DNA of 64,000 nt from Chondrus crispus (GCF_000350225.1 NW_005178667.1:62001-126000), one strand, 5' to 3'. Counted from the first letter of the stretch, positions 29,181-41,169 are shown. The notes: generated from the letters alone by a model not told the origin. Program-made: numbers and translations.

Positions 29181-30944
29181 ATGAGCCAAGACTACCAGCC
29201 TTCGATCCGCTCCGAAGCGACGGATCCGAGTCCAGCCGCTATGCAGTCCCCATCAGCCCCGTCGGGCGACGGCGACGCTGGTCCTCGAGACTGCGAACTG
29301 TCGCCCGGGTCCTCGGAAGAACAGGCGACGGCGATGTTCGATGGCATAGCCGAATACATCGAGGAAGTACGCAATTCCCTCGGTCTCGATGTATCGGATG
29401 CCGTATACACTCGATGTACGGCCGAACTCCGCTCCCTACGTGAAGGGAGGTTCGATGGAGAAACGCAGCCCTTCGAGAATCTCCGAGCGCTAATCGACGA
29501 GCTATACTCGCGGTTAGTGCTCGTCAAATATTCCCGTCTCGCATCGCCCGGACAGTCCGGGCAAGGTCGCCCCGAGAGGTCGACCCCAGCGAGGCAACCT
29601 GAGGATCGAACCTCCCCATCCGTGGAACAGTGGGTCTGTTCGCACACCTCTCCGCCGAGCTCAACGCCACACGTCGGTGTGCCCGTGACATGGAACGTAC
29701 CATGGCCGAAAGGCTACCCGAGGCCCCCTCGAGAGGGCCCGGTGGTGCTGTACTTCCGGGCGCAAGGATGGCGCCCGGCTGGGGTCTACCCCAGTCGCGG
29801 CGCAGAGGAGAGACGATCCCCGACGGACGCCAACGTGGCGTCCAAACCCCAAGCTCTTCCCCCTGCCCCCGGAAGCAGGTGGCAGACCGGGCGGGTGCCG
29901 TATCGCGGCGACCCTAACCGTGGAGGAGCTGCCAGCGGATCCGGAGAACCGATGTTCTCCGTCGATCCCCGCTGGGGCGGCTACCCGCCGGCGAGCTACG
30001 CCGAGCATACAGGTCCGGTAGAGGTTCGTACGCTACCCGTCACCCCCTTCAGAACGCTGGGTCCCGTTGAACCCGGGCTCGAGCCGGTGCATACGATGAT
30101 TCAAGAGTTCAGCTCAGTCGATGACTATCATATGTACCGCTTGGATAACACCTCGAAGCTCGTCACCTCTAGTGACGCGGGACGGATCGCGAAGTACGTC
30201 CAACGCTGCCGTGGGATCCGTCCCACGATGAGGAGCTTTGACGGTACGGATCCGATCCAGCTCCTACCGTTCTTGAAGGATATTCGGATAACCTTCAACT
30301 CGCAACACCTGACCGAAGGTGTTGCGGTGAGAGTCCTCGCCCACTTCTTAGAACGCCACGCGGAGCTCTTGTATACGAGTTGTAAGACGCGTGGCCTCCG
30401 CGCCGGCCAACTACACGACGACTTGAGTTGGCCGGGGCTCGTGAATCAATTCTTAAAACGCTACCTCACGGACGACGTGTTAGGTGATGCGTACGACGCT
30501 GTCACTACGGTGCGACAGCAATCGCATGAGACGGAGAACACGTTCGCTGACTGGCTCGAAACGGCCGCGTTCCGATGCACCACGGTGTTCCCCGAACAGT
30601 CCCTCGCGCATTACTTCGTGCGGGGATTGGCACATGCGACCCGTGCCGCAGTTTTCGAGACAGTGCAGCGGCTGCCGAGCCGCCAGAAGACCGATCTTCC
30701 GATAATCCGCCGTATCGCCACGACGGAAGGAACCACTTACCACGCTCGACGCAGTTTACCTCTGCCGGATTTGAAACCTGCAGGGAGGGCTGGCAGGACT
30801 ACGAAGTCCGCCGCGACAAGTTCGCCCGCCTCTACCCTCCATGTCGTGGAGGATGAGTGGCAGGCCGACCCTGTCCTCATCACGCAAGAAGCGCGGCGAG
30901 TAGGTGGTCGACCCCCTTCACCAATGTCGTCCGGAACGACGTAG
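29181..30944 (+). CDS. Gypsy family C gag (fossil)
   Basis: A frame of about 587 codons from MSQDYQPSIRSEATDPS. A helical region (FDGIAEYIEEVRNSLGLD) precedes a Pro/Gly/Arg-rich middle. A capsid-like part contains QLLPFLKDIRITFNSQHL and ENTFADWLETAAFRCTTVFP, typical of Ty3 gag. A similar gag N-terminal part occurs in the family A copy at 37.2-38.2 kb. Confidence 0.75.
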   Translation: MSQDYQPSIRSEATDPSPAAMQSPSAPSGDGDAGPRDCELSPGSSEEQATAMFDGIAEYIEEVRNSLGLDVSDAVYTRCTAELRSLREGRFDGETQPFENLRALIDELYSRLVLVKYSRLASPGQSGQGRPERSTPARQPEDRTSPSVEQWVCSHTSPPSSTPHVGVPVTWNVPWPKGYPRPPREGPVVLYFRAQGWRPAGVYPSRGAEERRSPTDANVASKPQALPPAPGSRWQTGRVPYRGDPNRGGAASGSGEPMFSVDPRWGGYPPASYAEHTGPVEVRTLPVTPFRTLGPVEPGLEPVHTMIQEFSSVDDYHMYRLDNTSKLVTSSDAGRIAKYVQRCRGIRPTMRSFDGTDPIQLLPFLKDIRITFNSQHLTEGVAVRVLAHFLERHAELLYTSCKTRGLRAGQLHDDLSWPGLVNQFLKRYLTDDVLGDAYDAVTTVRQQSHETENTFADWLETAAFRCTTVFPEQSLAHYFVRGLAHATRAAVFETVQRLPSRQKTDLPIIRRIATTEGTTYHARRSLPLPDLKPAGRAGRTTKSAATSSPASTLHVVEDEWQADPVLITQEARRVGGRPPSPMSSGTT

Positions 30945-33900
30945 AGCTACGCGACCGCATTTGCGGCCACTCCAAGAGCGGCCACGAGTACGGACCCCCG
31001 CGTCGCTGAGTTCGACATCTCAAACCGAGATACCGGAGGTGAAGCCCCTCGCGTGCCCCTCCTCACCGATGACGGGGCGCGTCACGCGGCAACCTTCGCC
31101 TCAACGGACGGCAGCGCGTACGTGTGCTGGCAATACCGTACGTACGGACACACCATGTACGCCTGCCCGTTCCTGTCGCCAGAACAACGGATGTTCACCG
31201 CGTACAGGAACTACCGCTTCCAGATGGAGACGCGCCCCGGAGCGCGCAACCTCCTCCGGCAGGCGGTCGCCGAGGGTCGTCCCCCACGTCAAGGTTACCC
31301 GAATCGGTCGGGTGGGGGCGCTCGTTTCGCTCCCCGTGGAGGCGGATATCGTCGTACTGCACTCGATCGTCGGGATCGACCCGACTACCGCCAGGCCGAC
31401 ACAAGGTACCCCCATGAAGGAGGGAGAGGGGACCGAGACCGTTATCAGTTACCCCAACGGGTACAGAACGCGATAATGTACCTGCAAGATTGGGTAGAGG
31501 GTTCGTATCCTCTACTCACGGAGGGACAAGAACGAGAACCGGTTCTCTCTGTCCCTCAGATCCTGCGACGTCCGGACGTCGCAGCTCAAGGTCAAGAAGT
31601 ACCCGAGTACTTCGCCGATGACGCGAGGCCGCCGTTGGGGGATCGTCCTGACCCACGCGGCCAAGACCCTGAAAGAGACCGGGCCACCGATAGCCAAGGG
31701 GTAGCTCCGATAGCACCGGTAGTTCGAAAAACGGTAAAGACGGTTACGTACACGCGGTCGCGTGAGCCGTCTTTTCCGCACGAACTAGACCGGTACCCGC
31801 GTGCTCGCCAAGGACACGGGGGGTATTGTCCGATAATACACCCCCCGTTATCGGAGTCGAGCACGGGGACTCCAGCAATGTCGAAATTGCAGGAGAAACC
31901 CAACACCGAGGCCCACGTAGACCCGATGTAGAAGGAAGGCATCAACGGGACACCCGACGTCCCAGTGACGGGCAACGAGCGCGACCGGGGTAACAACGAC
32001 CGACACAAGTCGGTCGACCTCCTGACCCCCGTGAGCCCAATGTCGCGTGCGAAATTTCCACCTTGTACGGACGTTACCACCGGGACGGGCGTCACCGAGA
32101 CGCGAACACCCCTCGAGTCGAGCCGAAGGAAACGCAAGAGGGGCCGACGCCGAAGTCGAAGGCCCCGGCGGAACGACCTCACCGATAAGGTCGCGCCCAA
32201 GGTGGTCGATAGCCTCGTATGCCTCATGACGTCAAAAATATATAACGTCTTGGGCTCCGTGGTCACGGAAGGCAACGCGTTTAAGCCCCACACGATCGCC
32301 GTCGACACGTTCTCGGGCTACAACTTGGTGAGGAAGGCCGACCTCCCTCCCGACTGGGCCCGTTACGTAATACGGGACGCGCCATTACCCCGCCTGGCTG
32401 GCGCGAACAGTAACCCGCTTCGACTTACGGCGGTCGTCCGCCTCGAGGTCCGGTTGCGGAACACGACGTTCCGCATACCTTTTGTAGTGGCCGAACAACT
32501 CGCTGTTCCCGTTCTACTTGGGACCGCGTTCATCGATGCTCACGTACGCAGCATCGACATCGACGGACAGAAGCTCGAACTTCTTCACGGTGGATTGGGA
32601 AAAAGTGATTGACTTGTCATACGTCGACGATGACAAGCTCCGTGGCCACGTACTCGAGATGCTCAGTAAGCACTCGAGTCTGTGGAGCGGTGCGCTCGGA
32701 ACGATCCAAGCCACGGGGCACCGCATTCCCCTCGAACCGGGAACGAAACCGATTCGTTCTATGCCCTATCGAAACCGCCCGGCCATGCGCGAAATGGTCG
32801 CGAAGGAGGTTAACAAGATGTTGAACGCAGGGGTTATCGAATCTGCCAGCACCGAGTGGGCGTCCCCGGTGGTGCTCGTACCGAAGAAAGACGGCTCTCT
32901 TCGGTTCTGCGTGGACTACCGGCGCCTCAACGCGAAGACTGCAGCGGATTCGTATCCGCTGCCCCGTACGGACGACTGCATGGACTCGTTAGGAGATGCA
33001 GCCGTCTTTACGACATTGGACTGCAATTCCGGTTATTAGCAGATCCCGGTCGCTCCGGAGGACCGGGATAAGACTACCTTCACGACACATATGGGTACGA
33101 ACCGCCATTTGCCCATGCCGTTTGGACTAAAAGGGGCCCCGGCCACCTTCTAACGTGCCCTCGACATCATACTCTCCGGAGTCCGCCGGGAAATATGCCT
33201 CCTCTATCTCGATGACGTTATCGTGTTCTCTCGTACGGACGCAGAACACGCGAGGCATCTCGATACCGCCTTGAGCTTGTTGCGGAGTGCCGGCATCTCC
33301 CTCAAGCTCAAGAAGTGCAGCTTCTTCCAACCGAAGGTGCAGTACCTGGGGCACGTTATATCCCCAGGTAAGTTGAGCGTGGCTAATACGGCAGACGAAG
33401 CCTCCAAGACGTTCACGTTCCCGAGGACGCTGACGCAGGTGCACTCGTTCCTCGGGGCGTGTAACGTATACCGCCGATTCGTTAAGGGGTTCGCGAAGAT
33501 AGCGCGTCCTCTGACCGACATGACGCACAAGGATTTGGATCCTGACTTCTACAACCCCACCGAGGCGCAACTTCAGCCGTTCAAGAACCTTAAGAAGTGC
33601 ATGATCGCTCCGCCGATCCTCCCGTTGCCCCGGCATGGTCGACCATACATGATAGACACCGACTCGAGTGCCTATCAGCTCGGCTGCACCTTACTACAGG
33701 AGCACAAAGAGCCCAACGACTGGCGACCCGTGAGGTATTGGTCGTACTCACTGTCCGATAGTGAGCGCAACTACAGCGCTACGGAGCGCGAGTGCTTCGC
33801 CGTAGTGTGGGCCGTCTGCACACTACGGCCGTACGTAGAAGGAACGAAGCTCACCGTCCGAACGAATCACGGCGCCCTGAGGTGGCTCATGTCCATCACC

Positions 33901-35899
33901 GACAGTTCCAAAAGACGCACCCGGTGGCGGCTACGTCTGGCTGAATACGATTTCACCATTCAGTACCGCCCCGGCCGCGTGCATCAGGTGCCCGATGCCA
34001 TGTTAGGCCTCGTGTCGCCGAAGGCCAACGATGACCCCGGACCTACCGTCGAGGTGGATGACGACATTCCCACCTTCGACGGGGGTACGACCATTCGAGA
34101 CGTATCGAACGAGCTCGCGGACCACGCTTGTACCGCGAGCTGTGATCATCAGGCCGTCCATGTCTTCGTAACGACACGGAACCAAGCCGAAGCCCGAACA
34201 AGGTCGCGCGTACGGACGCGCGACGAACCGCGAGGCGACGGCGAAGCTCCCGCTCTCCAAGGACCCAATTCGTTCTGGGAGGAGAACGACGAAATCGGCG
34301 CCGCCAACATCCAGCGCGCCGAGGACTCCGAGGCTGGCGTGCCCGACTCCCCGGTCGCCCCCCCGCAGGACAACCTTCCGGCCCTTCTTAAGATAGAGGA
34401 GATAGCCGGGGAGCAACGCGTGGATGACTTCTGCCAAACGGTTTTTGCACGAGAGTCAGAGTCCCGAGACTCCGCGTTCTTCGAGGACCACCAGGGGGTG
34501 CTCAAGCGTAGACACCCCTTCGAACGTGAAATCGTACAGGTGGTGGTACCTGTACGATGTCAGGGTCGCTCCGAGCCAGGCTCCTTCGTCTGTGCCACAA
34601 CCCGGCCATCGCGGGACACCCGGGCCAGAATCGTATGTACTATAGTGTGTATACAAAATTCGACGCGAGTCCTACTGCCCCCACCTGGCTACAGACGTCG
34701 CAGCCACAGTTTGATGGTGTCGAACATGTGCGATGAACTTGGTGAAGCTGAGGAAACATCTCAATCGATTGAGATTGTTCACAGCTACGAGGCCGCTCGA
34801 GAGCCTCGCGATCGACATCTCGGGGCCGCTTCCCAAGACGAAGACAGGAAAACGGTTCCTGCTCGTGATTAGGGACCGCTTCAGTAAGCTGAGGCAAGTC
34901 GTTGCGCTCCGCACGATAACAGCGTACACGGTCGCAGTTGCGTTCTGCGACTCGTACATGTTCAAGTATGGCGTCCCTCGCACGTTGCTTTCGGACAACG
35001 GCCCTCAGTTTAATGCTAAGTTCTTCCACAGCACGTGCCGCGTTCTGGGGATAACTAATTTGTACACTTCGGCGTACAATCCCCAGACGAACGGGCAAGT
35101 CGAGCGATATAACCGAACAATCGCCTCGATGCTGCGGAACTACGTAGGTGAACACCAGGACGACTGGGATGTGTACGTGGGGCCGCTTACGTATGCGTAC
35201 AACTCCCACGTACATCGCACCACACGCACCACGCCGTTTGAGCTCGTTCTCAGCAGGCCACCGCCGGAGTTCTCTCTCGGACGGGCGGACGGCGACGCGC
35301 CCCCTCCCCATAGGGAGAACCAACGTGCCGAGTTCCTCAAGACCTTGGCCTCGACTATCCAGAAAGCCTACGGGAGCCTGCGTCGGACGCAGGCTCGCTA
35401 CAAGCGCGACTTCGATAAGCGCATACGACGTGTTAGTTCCTAGCTCCGTCCAGGAGAATACGTATATCTCAACTCCACCGATGGGGCTAAGACATCGTAC
35501 AAGCCCGCCTCGCCCGCCGTCGAACCCTACCGCGTGCTCGCCAATGACTGCCGTACCATCACGATCGATCGTGATGCGGTCACCGAGCGCGTCTCCGCAG
35601 ATCGCTGCGTGTATGCGCCACCGCTGACGGGCGCACCGCGGACGAGCACGACAACCCTGGATGACCTTGCTGACAAGGTCACCGAGGGTACTCAGTATGT
35701 CGTCGAACGACTACTCCGGCATCGAACTATGGAGGACGGAACTACGGAGTTCTTCATCATGTGGGCGGACTACGACCAACCCACTTGGACAGCGCGTACA
35801 CATGCCCCCGAGGAGCTAGTGTCACGCTACGCCAAAAGACTCCGGACACGTACAGGTAGAGACTTCTTCTCTGAACTGAACGCGGACGTTCAGCCTTGA
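30945..35899 (+). other. Gypsy family C pol region with chromodomain (fossil)
   Basis: In order: a zinc-knuckle-like segment (CWQYRTYGHTMYAC, 31.1 kb), a protease-like region (32.2-32.6 kb), reverse transcriptase (WASPVVLVPKKDGSLRFCVD at about 32.86 kb; LYLDDVIVFS-type centre at 33.2 kb), RNase H (IDTDSSAYQLGCTLLQEH), integrase (AIDISGPLPKTKTGKRFLLV, LLSDNGPQFNAKFF, NPQTNGQVERYNRT) and a C-terminal chromodomain (about 35.69-35.85 kb). The chromodomain marks it as a chromovirus. It is broken in several places. Confidence 0.85.
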
Positions 35900-35920
35900 G
35901 GAGGGGGCCCTCAACCGCCC

Positions 35921-36536
35921 TGTCACAGTTTAACATCAAACAGCACGAGGAAACCGAAAGGAAAGACACGGTTGTACAGCTGCCCTCATCGAAGGGACAC
36001 TGCAGAAGACGAAGCCAGATGTCAAGACGTATTGACGAACTAGGCAAATTACGAGAGGACGCGACCATGCCAAAACGTAGGAACGACCAAGCCGACCGGC
36101 GACAACCGCCGAAGCCGACAAGCTGCGGGTGAGAAGACACCACATGCGACAAGAGGCTAGAAATGAGTAAGGAAGGCCACAGTTTCCTCCGAAGAAGGGG
36201 CGACCGTCGGCCAACATGAGCTCACTCACGCGACCGTTCGAGGACAGGGGATCCGCATCCCTTACCACTCCAGGAACGCCTCCGTGAGATATTCTCCAGA
36301 CCGAAAAACCCGTAGCGGAAGTCAACAGGCCGCAGGAGACCCACGGTTAATATACCGCCTCAATACGCCCGCCCGGCTATAAATGCACCAGTACCGTCGT
36401 TAGGGTCAGTGCCCCAAGGAGCGCGCGTAATGCGCTAACGGAGATTCCGCGAGTGGAGTGTAATGGATCATACCACGCGCCAAGACGGTAGACGAAGAGC
36501 GGTCAAGCAAGAGCGATCCGAGGCCACAGACACCGA
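35921..36536. other. Unassigned stretch between two Gypsy families
   Basis: About 616 bases after family C pol and before the family A LTR. No LTR, gene or clear repeat recognised. It could be untranslated 3' sequence of the family C element or host DNA. Confidence 0.4.
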
Positions 36537-37155
36537 TGTAGCATAACCGCCGACTACTGTACTATATATTAGATTTAGAATTAGATCTAACGCTCTAAGA
36601 TACGGACCGTACAGCGTGCGCGCGCGCACCAACACGTGTACCCCACGTGTACCACACGTGTGCAGTCAGCTCAGACGGCTGACAGCGTTACAGTGCGGGC
36701 CGGCCCGCACTGTATACAGTAAGCCGACTACGGTACAGTCCGTACTGTACTGTAGACGGTTAATTAACTTGTACAATAAATATAGGAAGCGACCGCTGGC
36801 GGGGAGGACCAGGACAGGCAACCCTCCACAGACGGTCGACCACCCAGCTTACTATACTCACACCGCCGTCCCGCGAGTAGTTACCACCGAGCGGGTAGTG
36901 GACGCGCGCGACACCGCGGCAAGCTGCGATCCGCCTCCGCCGGTCAGTACCGGATCGTCAACCGGTACTGCTCCGGGGCGTCGAGGCGTCGATCCGCTTG
37001 CCTACGCGCGCGTCCCCGCCGACCACGCTCTACCACCCGCTACCGGCCCGCTTCCGGTGGCGTTGGTTGGTTCAAGACCCTCGGTACGCCGATCCGGGGT
37101 CTTACGCCGAACATCACGAACACCCCTCCGCCGTGTGTGGGGTGTTTATGCGACA
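36537..37155 (+). repeat. Gypsy family A 5' LTR
   Basis: 619 bp from TGTAGCATAACC to TTTATGCGACA. Upstream palindromes include a perfect 24-bp one at 36690-36713 (centre GGGCCGGCCC) and a TACAGT/ACTGTA stem near 36733-36750; an AATAAATATAGG TATA-like word follows near 36776. It matches the minus-strand solo LTR 27118-27756. Confidence 0.85.
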
Positions 37156-37260
37156 CTGGTCTCCCGACCTAGAAGACCTTCAAGATCACGTCGACAAGGT
37201 TGTCCGTTACCTCCGCGTCCGTACGCGTGGAGATGAGCGCCGAGTACCCGACCTCCATAT

Positions 37261-37296
37261 CGCCGGCTCGGATCGGATATCCGATCCGAGCCGGCG
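37261..37296. repeat. Perfect 36-bp palindrome without spacer
   Basis: Arms 37261-37278 and 37279-37296 are exact reverse complements; the centre is CGGATATCCG. It lies in the family A gag region and has the same character as the palindrome at 16683-16730. Confidence 0.9.
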
Positions 37297-38244
37297 GATG
37301 TGCAAGAGGCCGCGCTACGCGTCCAAGTGGGCGACGGCGACGCAAGTACTCGGGACCGCGAACCGTTGCCCGACCTCTCCGAAAAACGCGCTGGCGCGAT
37401 GTACGATCGCATCGCCGAGTACATCAAGGATGTCCGGAAATCTCTCCGTATCGACTTCTCCGACAGCGTCTACGCCCGCTGTATGGAAGAGTTGCGCTCC
37501 CTCCGCGAAGTAAGGTTCGAGCGCGTAACTCAGTCCTTGGAGAACCTGCGCGCACTCGTCGACTAGCTACACGCCCGTGTGGTGCTGGTCGAGGACGCGC
37601 TCATGGATTCCTCCGCCGTAGAGGTTGCGGGTCGACCTGCGAGTGCAAACTCCGGGGTTCGACGAGACCCGCAACCCTTCCCATCTGCGGAACAGATCGG
37701 AGCGTTCGCACAAATGGCGGCGGAACTTAACTCAACGCGCCGCCGTGCCCGTGAGATGGAACAGACCTCGGCCAAGAGGCCGCCCGGAGCCTCCTCGAGT
37801 AGGCCCGGTGCCACTGTTCTTCCGGTCGCGTCCGGATCGAAAGAGTGGCGCCCGGCTAGTGCCGTCACCAGCCGGAGGGCGGAGGACATCAAGCCGACGG
37901 CGTACGCGAACTTCTCGTCCGAGACTCAAGCCCTGCCGCATGTCCCCGGAAGCATGCAGCAGTCACGACGGGTACTGGCCGAACTCGACCAGGGCCGTGG
38001 AGGATTCGCCCGCGGATCAGGGGAACCGATTCTCCCCTTCGATCCTCGCTGGGGCGGCTACCAGCCGAGGGATCTTACCGCGCATCCCGGCCCCGTCGAT
38101 GTCCGAACACTGCCCGTCACTCCGTTCGGAACGTGGGGTCCCGCCGAACCTGGGGTCGAGCCCGTCCACACCATGATACAGGAGTTCAGCGCCGTCGCAA
38201 ACTACCGGATGTATCGGTTGGACAACACCTCGAGGCTTGTTACC

Positions 38245-39291
38245 TGTAGTGCAATACGCACCTGGAAAGGGGGGTGAAAAGAAAGGAAAATATTTGGATA
38301 TGAAAAGTAGTCCGAGCTGGCGGACACACGTGTGAATAATTGCACAGTTTTAATTTTTAATTATTTTATTTTATTTAGTTAATTAGTTGGCATTAATTTT
38401 GCTTACACTAGATTGGATCTAGGATCTAGCGCCGCGAGCTACTGTAATGGCTCCGGCGGGGCGATATATACCTTAGCCCTCTGACGACCAAGTCAGTAAA
38501 CGTAACCCGAGTTGCCAGAGTTGAATGTCGCCTTGGTCGAAGTCCATCTCTACCAAGACGCTCCCTTTTACCTAAGCCTACGGCATCCTTTGCGCTCGGG
38601 GGTTCCCTTTTTCTCTTTCCTTTATTTCTGTATTCTTTTCTACTTCTATCTCTATTTTTCCCTTAATTGTGTTGGTTCCACTGGAGTCGGTTGCGACCGA
38701 TCCGGTGTAGGTGTTTTAGCCATCGGGCAACACGTCGTGTAGCGCTGCTACTATTTCAAGTTCCGTCGGAAGGCTGTTGCGACGACGCCTCCGTCGAAGG
38801 TCTTACTGTATAAGACAAAGTTGGTACCACCTACCGCGATTGCGATCGCGCTGGTGAGGGTGTTTTTAGCCATCGGGCAACACGTCGGTCGTAGCGCTGC
38901 TACACAATTACGATCCCGTCGGGTAGTGCTGAGCAAGCCCCCGTCGAAGACCTTGAATTATACCCAAGGTGCTGAAGACGCTCGTCGAGCATTGGTCTTA
39001 CAACCCAGCGAACCGCGGTTACATTCTCGTAGACAAGCCCAACCCGCACTCGCCGAGCGTTCAAGTCTTCACAAGTCTCTACCACCATTTTCCTCCCGGG
39101 CCGGGCATCTTTCCTTACCCCGCCCCCGTCGGAGTTGAGCTACCGTGGGCCGCAAACCCACACAAGGGGAAAGGGAGTCTCGAACGCTCCGTAGCGCGTG
39201 CCATCGGCAGTTGTTGTTGTTGCTGTTGTTTTTCGTCTTTTTGTTTGACCGTCGGACTGTGTTCGCGGCCTGCCAGGCACATTGCACTACA
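38245..39291 (+). repeat. Gypsy family B 5' LTR
   Basis: 1047 bp with 11-bp terminal inverted repeats TGTAGTGCAAT and ATTGCACTACA. It contains internal repeats around ATCGGGCAACACGTCG (near 38720 and 38872). It differs from the copy at 52958-54005 at a few percent of positions by eye, suggesting fairly recent activity. Confidence 0.9.
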
Positions 39292-39530
39292 AAAGTGGTC
39301 TCCCGACCTAGAATTCTTTTGTCTACAGCAAACCCGACCTAGAATTTTTGCTGTACAGGAGACCTGATCAAGCCTTTTCCTACGACAGTCCCGGTCTGGA
39401 GACGCACTACAAAAGTGGTCTCCCGACCTATAATTCGTCTACTGTGCAAGGGACCTGATCAAGAATTTTGCCTACGAAAGTCCTGATCTGGAGTTGTACT
39501 ACGAAAGTGGTCTGGGTAACGGAGTCTCTT
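39292..39530 (+). repeat. Leader with repeated primer-binding-site cassettes
   Basis: After the LTR, the word CACTACAAAAGTGGTCTCCC occurs twice, placing primer-binding-like sequences at 39296-39313 and 39416-39433 (120 bases apart). A partial third copy (GAAAGTGGTCTGGG) lies near 39503. Between them CCTGATCAAG and GATCTGGAG words also repeat. Only the first copy is at the normal distance from the LTR. Confidence 0.7.
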
Positions 39531-39579
39531 TTTTATTTTTTGTTTGTACTTTTTTTGTGTAGGTTCGCTTGTACGAGCG

Positions 39580-41169
39580 ATGTCGACAAGTGCCCCCGGA
39601 GACGTCGGTCCTGGGGCGAGTAGGAGCGGATCCGCAAGGGCGTCGAGGATCCCGCGAGGTCCTCGCACCCGAAGCCAGGCCAATCCGGCCACGGATCCCG
39701 AAGGTCAAGAATCCCCGACGGGGATCGAAACCGACAAGGATAACCTATCCTACAGGTTCGAGAAGATGGGCGAGGAAATTCGCCAAGAGATGACGAAAAA
39801 TCTCGAGGCTGAATTAGCCCTCGTCCGGAAGCAACTGGAGTTGCAAGCATCCGAGTTCCACACCGTTTTAGGAGAGCTGTCGGCTCGAGTGGATCTCGTC
39901 GAGAAGGAGCGAGGTGAGGCGACCGACAGTCTGGAGCCGGAGGTCCTAGCTTCGTTGAAAATTTCGGTCAAGGACGCAAGGCGCGACGCGAATCAAGCTT
40001 TGGAGTCCTTAGGTAAATTTAGAAGCAGTATCGACGACAGGTTCGACCGCGCCGCTCATCGTCTCAAGGACCTTGAACAGGTCGCCGGGCAAGAGCCGCT
40101 CCCCCCGGGTCGAGAAGGCGACCGTCGATCGAAGAAGGACAAGGCCGCTGTGCAGCAGGGTTCCAAGTCGAAGACTTCGAAGAAGAATCTGCGACGCCGG
40201 AGCAAGAGTCACTGTAGTGACGAGCCGGAGGGCCAGGACTCAAAGGCGGAGTCGAATGGCCTTTCCGAAGATGGTGACGACGGTTCGTCGAACCATGCCA
40301 GCGATTCCGAACATCGTTCAGAGAAAAGAAAAGGAATATCGCAGGGCAAGAAAATTACCTCCAGACGGGGCGGAATCACGTCGTCCGCCTCGCGGAGAGA
40401 CAAGGACGCGGAGCCCGAAGATGTCGCAACGCGGCGCGGGCCGCGATGGGAGGAGTTGGAGGAGCTGAATCCGACCAACTACCTCTTCAAGAAATTACTT
40501 TCGTACCGAACGTACCGCTTGCGGAACCCGCAGACATATTTGTCAAGTTCCCGGCGGACCGCCGTGCGAAAAATCAGGAGAGATATTCCGCCTAAGGTGA
40601 AGAAGGACAACACGTTCACAGGTGAGGACGGGGTCCTTGTGTTGGATTTTTTGGCGAAATTAGTTCAAGAGTTTGATACTCAAGAAATGAACGAGGGGCA
40701 AGCGTTCCGCTTGTTGCCCGAATTTCTAAGCGGCATCGCCTTGAGGCAGTACACTTCGGTGTCTCAGACGGCCGGGTCCCATCACGGAAAGGTATCCGTG
40801 TGGCTGGAGGCCGTACAGTGGTTGTTGAGGAGTTTTGCAACCGACGAGGCGATCCGCCAAGCCGTGCTCGCATTGCGAGAAGTTCAGCAAAGACCGTCTG
40901 AAGACGAGATGGAATTTTATATCCGTCTGACGGATGCGAGCAATCGATGTGGAAACGTATATTCGATGGAAGAACAAATGACGATGTTTATTGAAGGACT
41001 AAATTCGAGTATTAAGCCGATGGTATCTAAATACCGGCAAGACAATCGGGACGTTTCGTTTTTGAGACTAGTTAATTACGCGAAGGCGCATGGCTCGGCG
41101 AGCCGCACTAAGGACAAGAAGACCAAGAAGGTCACGATCCAGACGCCGTCGACGTTCAGGGCAGGTTAG
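39580..41169 (+). CDS. Gypsy family B gag (fossil)
   Basis: About 529 codons from MSTSAPGDVGPGASRSGSAR. A long coiled-coil (about residues 55-170), a Lys/Arg/Ser-rich middle, then capsid-like helices (PEFLSGIALRQYTSVSQTAG, LREVQQRPSEDEMEFYIRLT). The ATG at 39580 follows a T-rich leader. Confidence 0.75.
   Translation: MSTSAPGDVGPGASRSGSARASRIPRGPRTRSQANPATDPEGQESPTGIETDKDNLSYRFEKMGEEIRQEMTKNLEAELALVRKQLELQASEFHTVLGELSARVDLVEKERGEATDSLEPEVLASLKISVKDARRDANQALESLGKFRSSIDDRFDRAAHRLKDLEQVAGQEPLPPGREGDRRSKKDKAAVQQGSKSKTSKKNLRRRSKSHCSDEPEGQDSKAESNGLSEDGDDGSSNHASDSEHRSEKRKGISQGKKITSRRGGITSSASRRDKDAEPEDVATRRGPRWEELEELNPTNYLFKKLLSYRTYRLRNPQTYLSSSRRTAVRKIRRDIPPKVKKDNTFTGEDGVLVLDFLAKLVQEFDTQEMNEGQAFRLLPEFLSGIALRQYTSVSQTAGSHHGKVSVWLEAVQWLLRSFATDEAIRQAVLALREVQQRPSEDEMEFYIRLTDASNRCGNVYSMEEQMTMFIEGLNSSIKPMVSKYRQDNRDVSFLRLVNYAKAHGSASRTKDKKTKKVTIQTPSTFRAG

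Larger units (their letters stand above)
28393..35920 (+). mobile_element. Gypsy (Ty3) chromodomain retrotransposon, family C, broken
   Basis: A 5' LTR (28393-29101) is followed by a primer-binding site (29103-29120) and gag and pol in Gypsy order: gag, zinc knuckle, protease, reverse transcriptase, RNase H, integrase, chromodomain. It is broken in several places (about five). A purine-rich tract (GAGGAGGGGG) follows the end of pol near 35897, where a polypurine tract is expected, but no family-C LTR follows; the next LTR (36537) belongs to a related but different family. The only other family-C LTR in the window is the solo copy at 49365-50066. Age cannot be read from an LTR pair. Confidence 0.85.
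36537..38244 (+). mobile_element. Gypsy family A element, 5' part only, cut off by a family B insertion
   Basis: LTR 36537-37155, primer-binding site at 37157-37174, then gag-like coding from about 37.2 kb (AMYDRIAEYIKDVRKSLRID, ENLRALVD, then a Pro/Arg-rich middle). The gag is recognisably related to that of family C but clearly different. The copy stops at 38244, where the family B LTR begins; the rest is not seen in the window. It is broken. Confidence 0.8.

Noticed and set aside
38821-39367. Matching frames at 38.8-39.4 kb and 53.5-54.2 kb
   Set aside because: They are the same chance frames in the two family B LTR copies.
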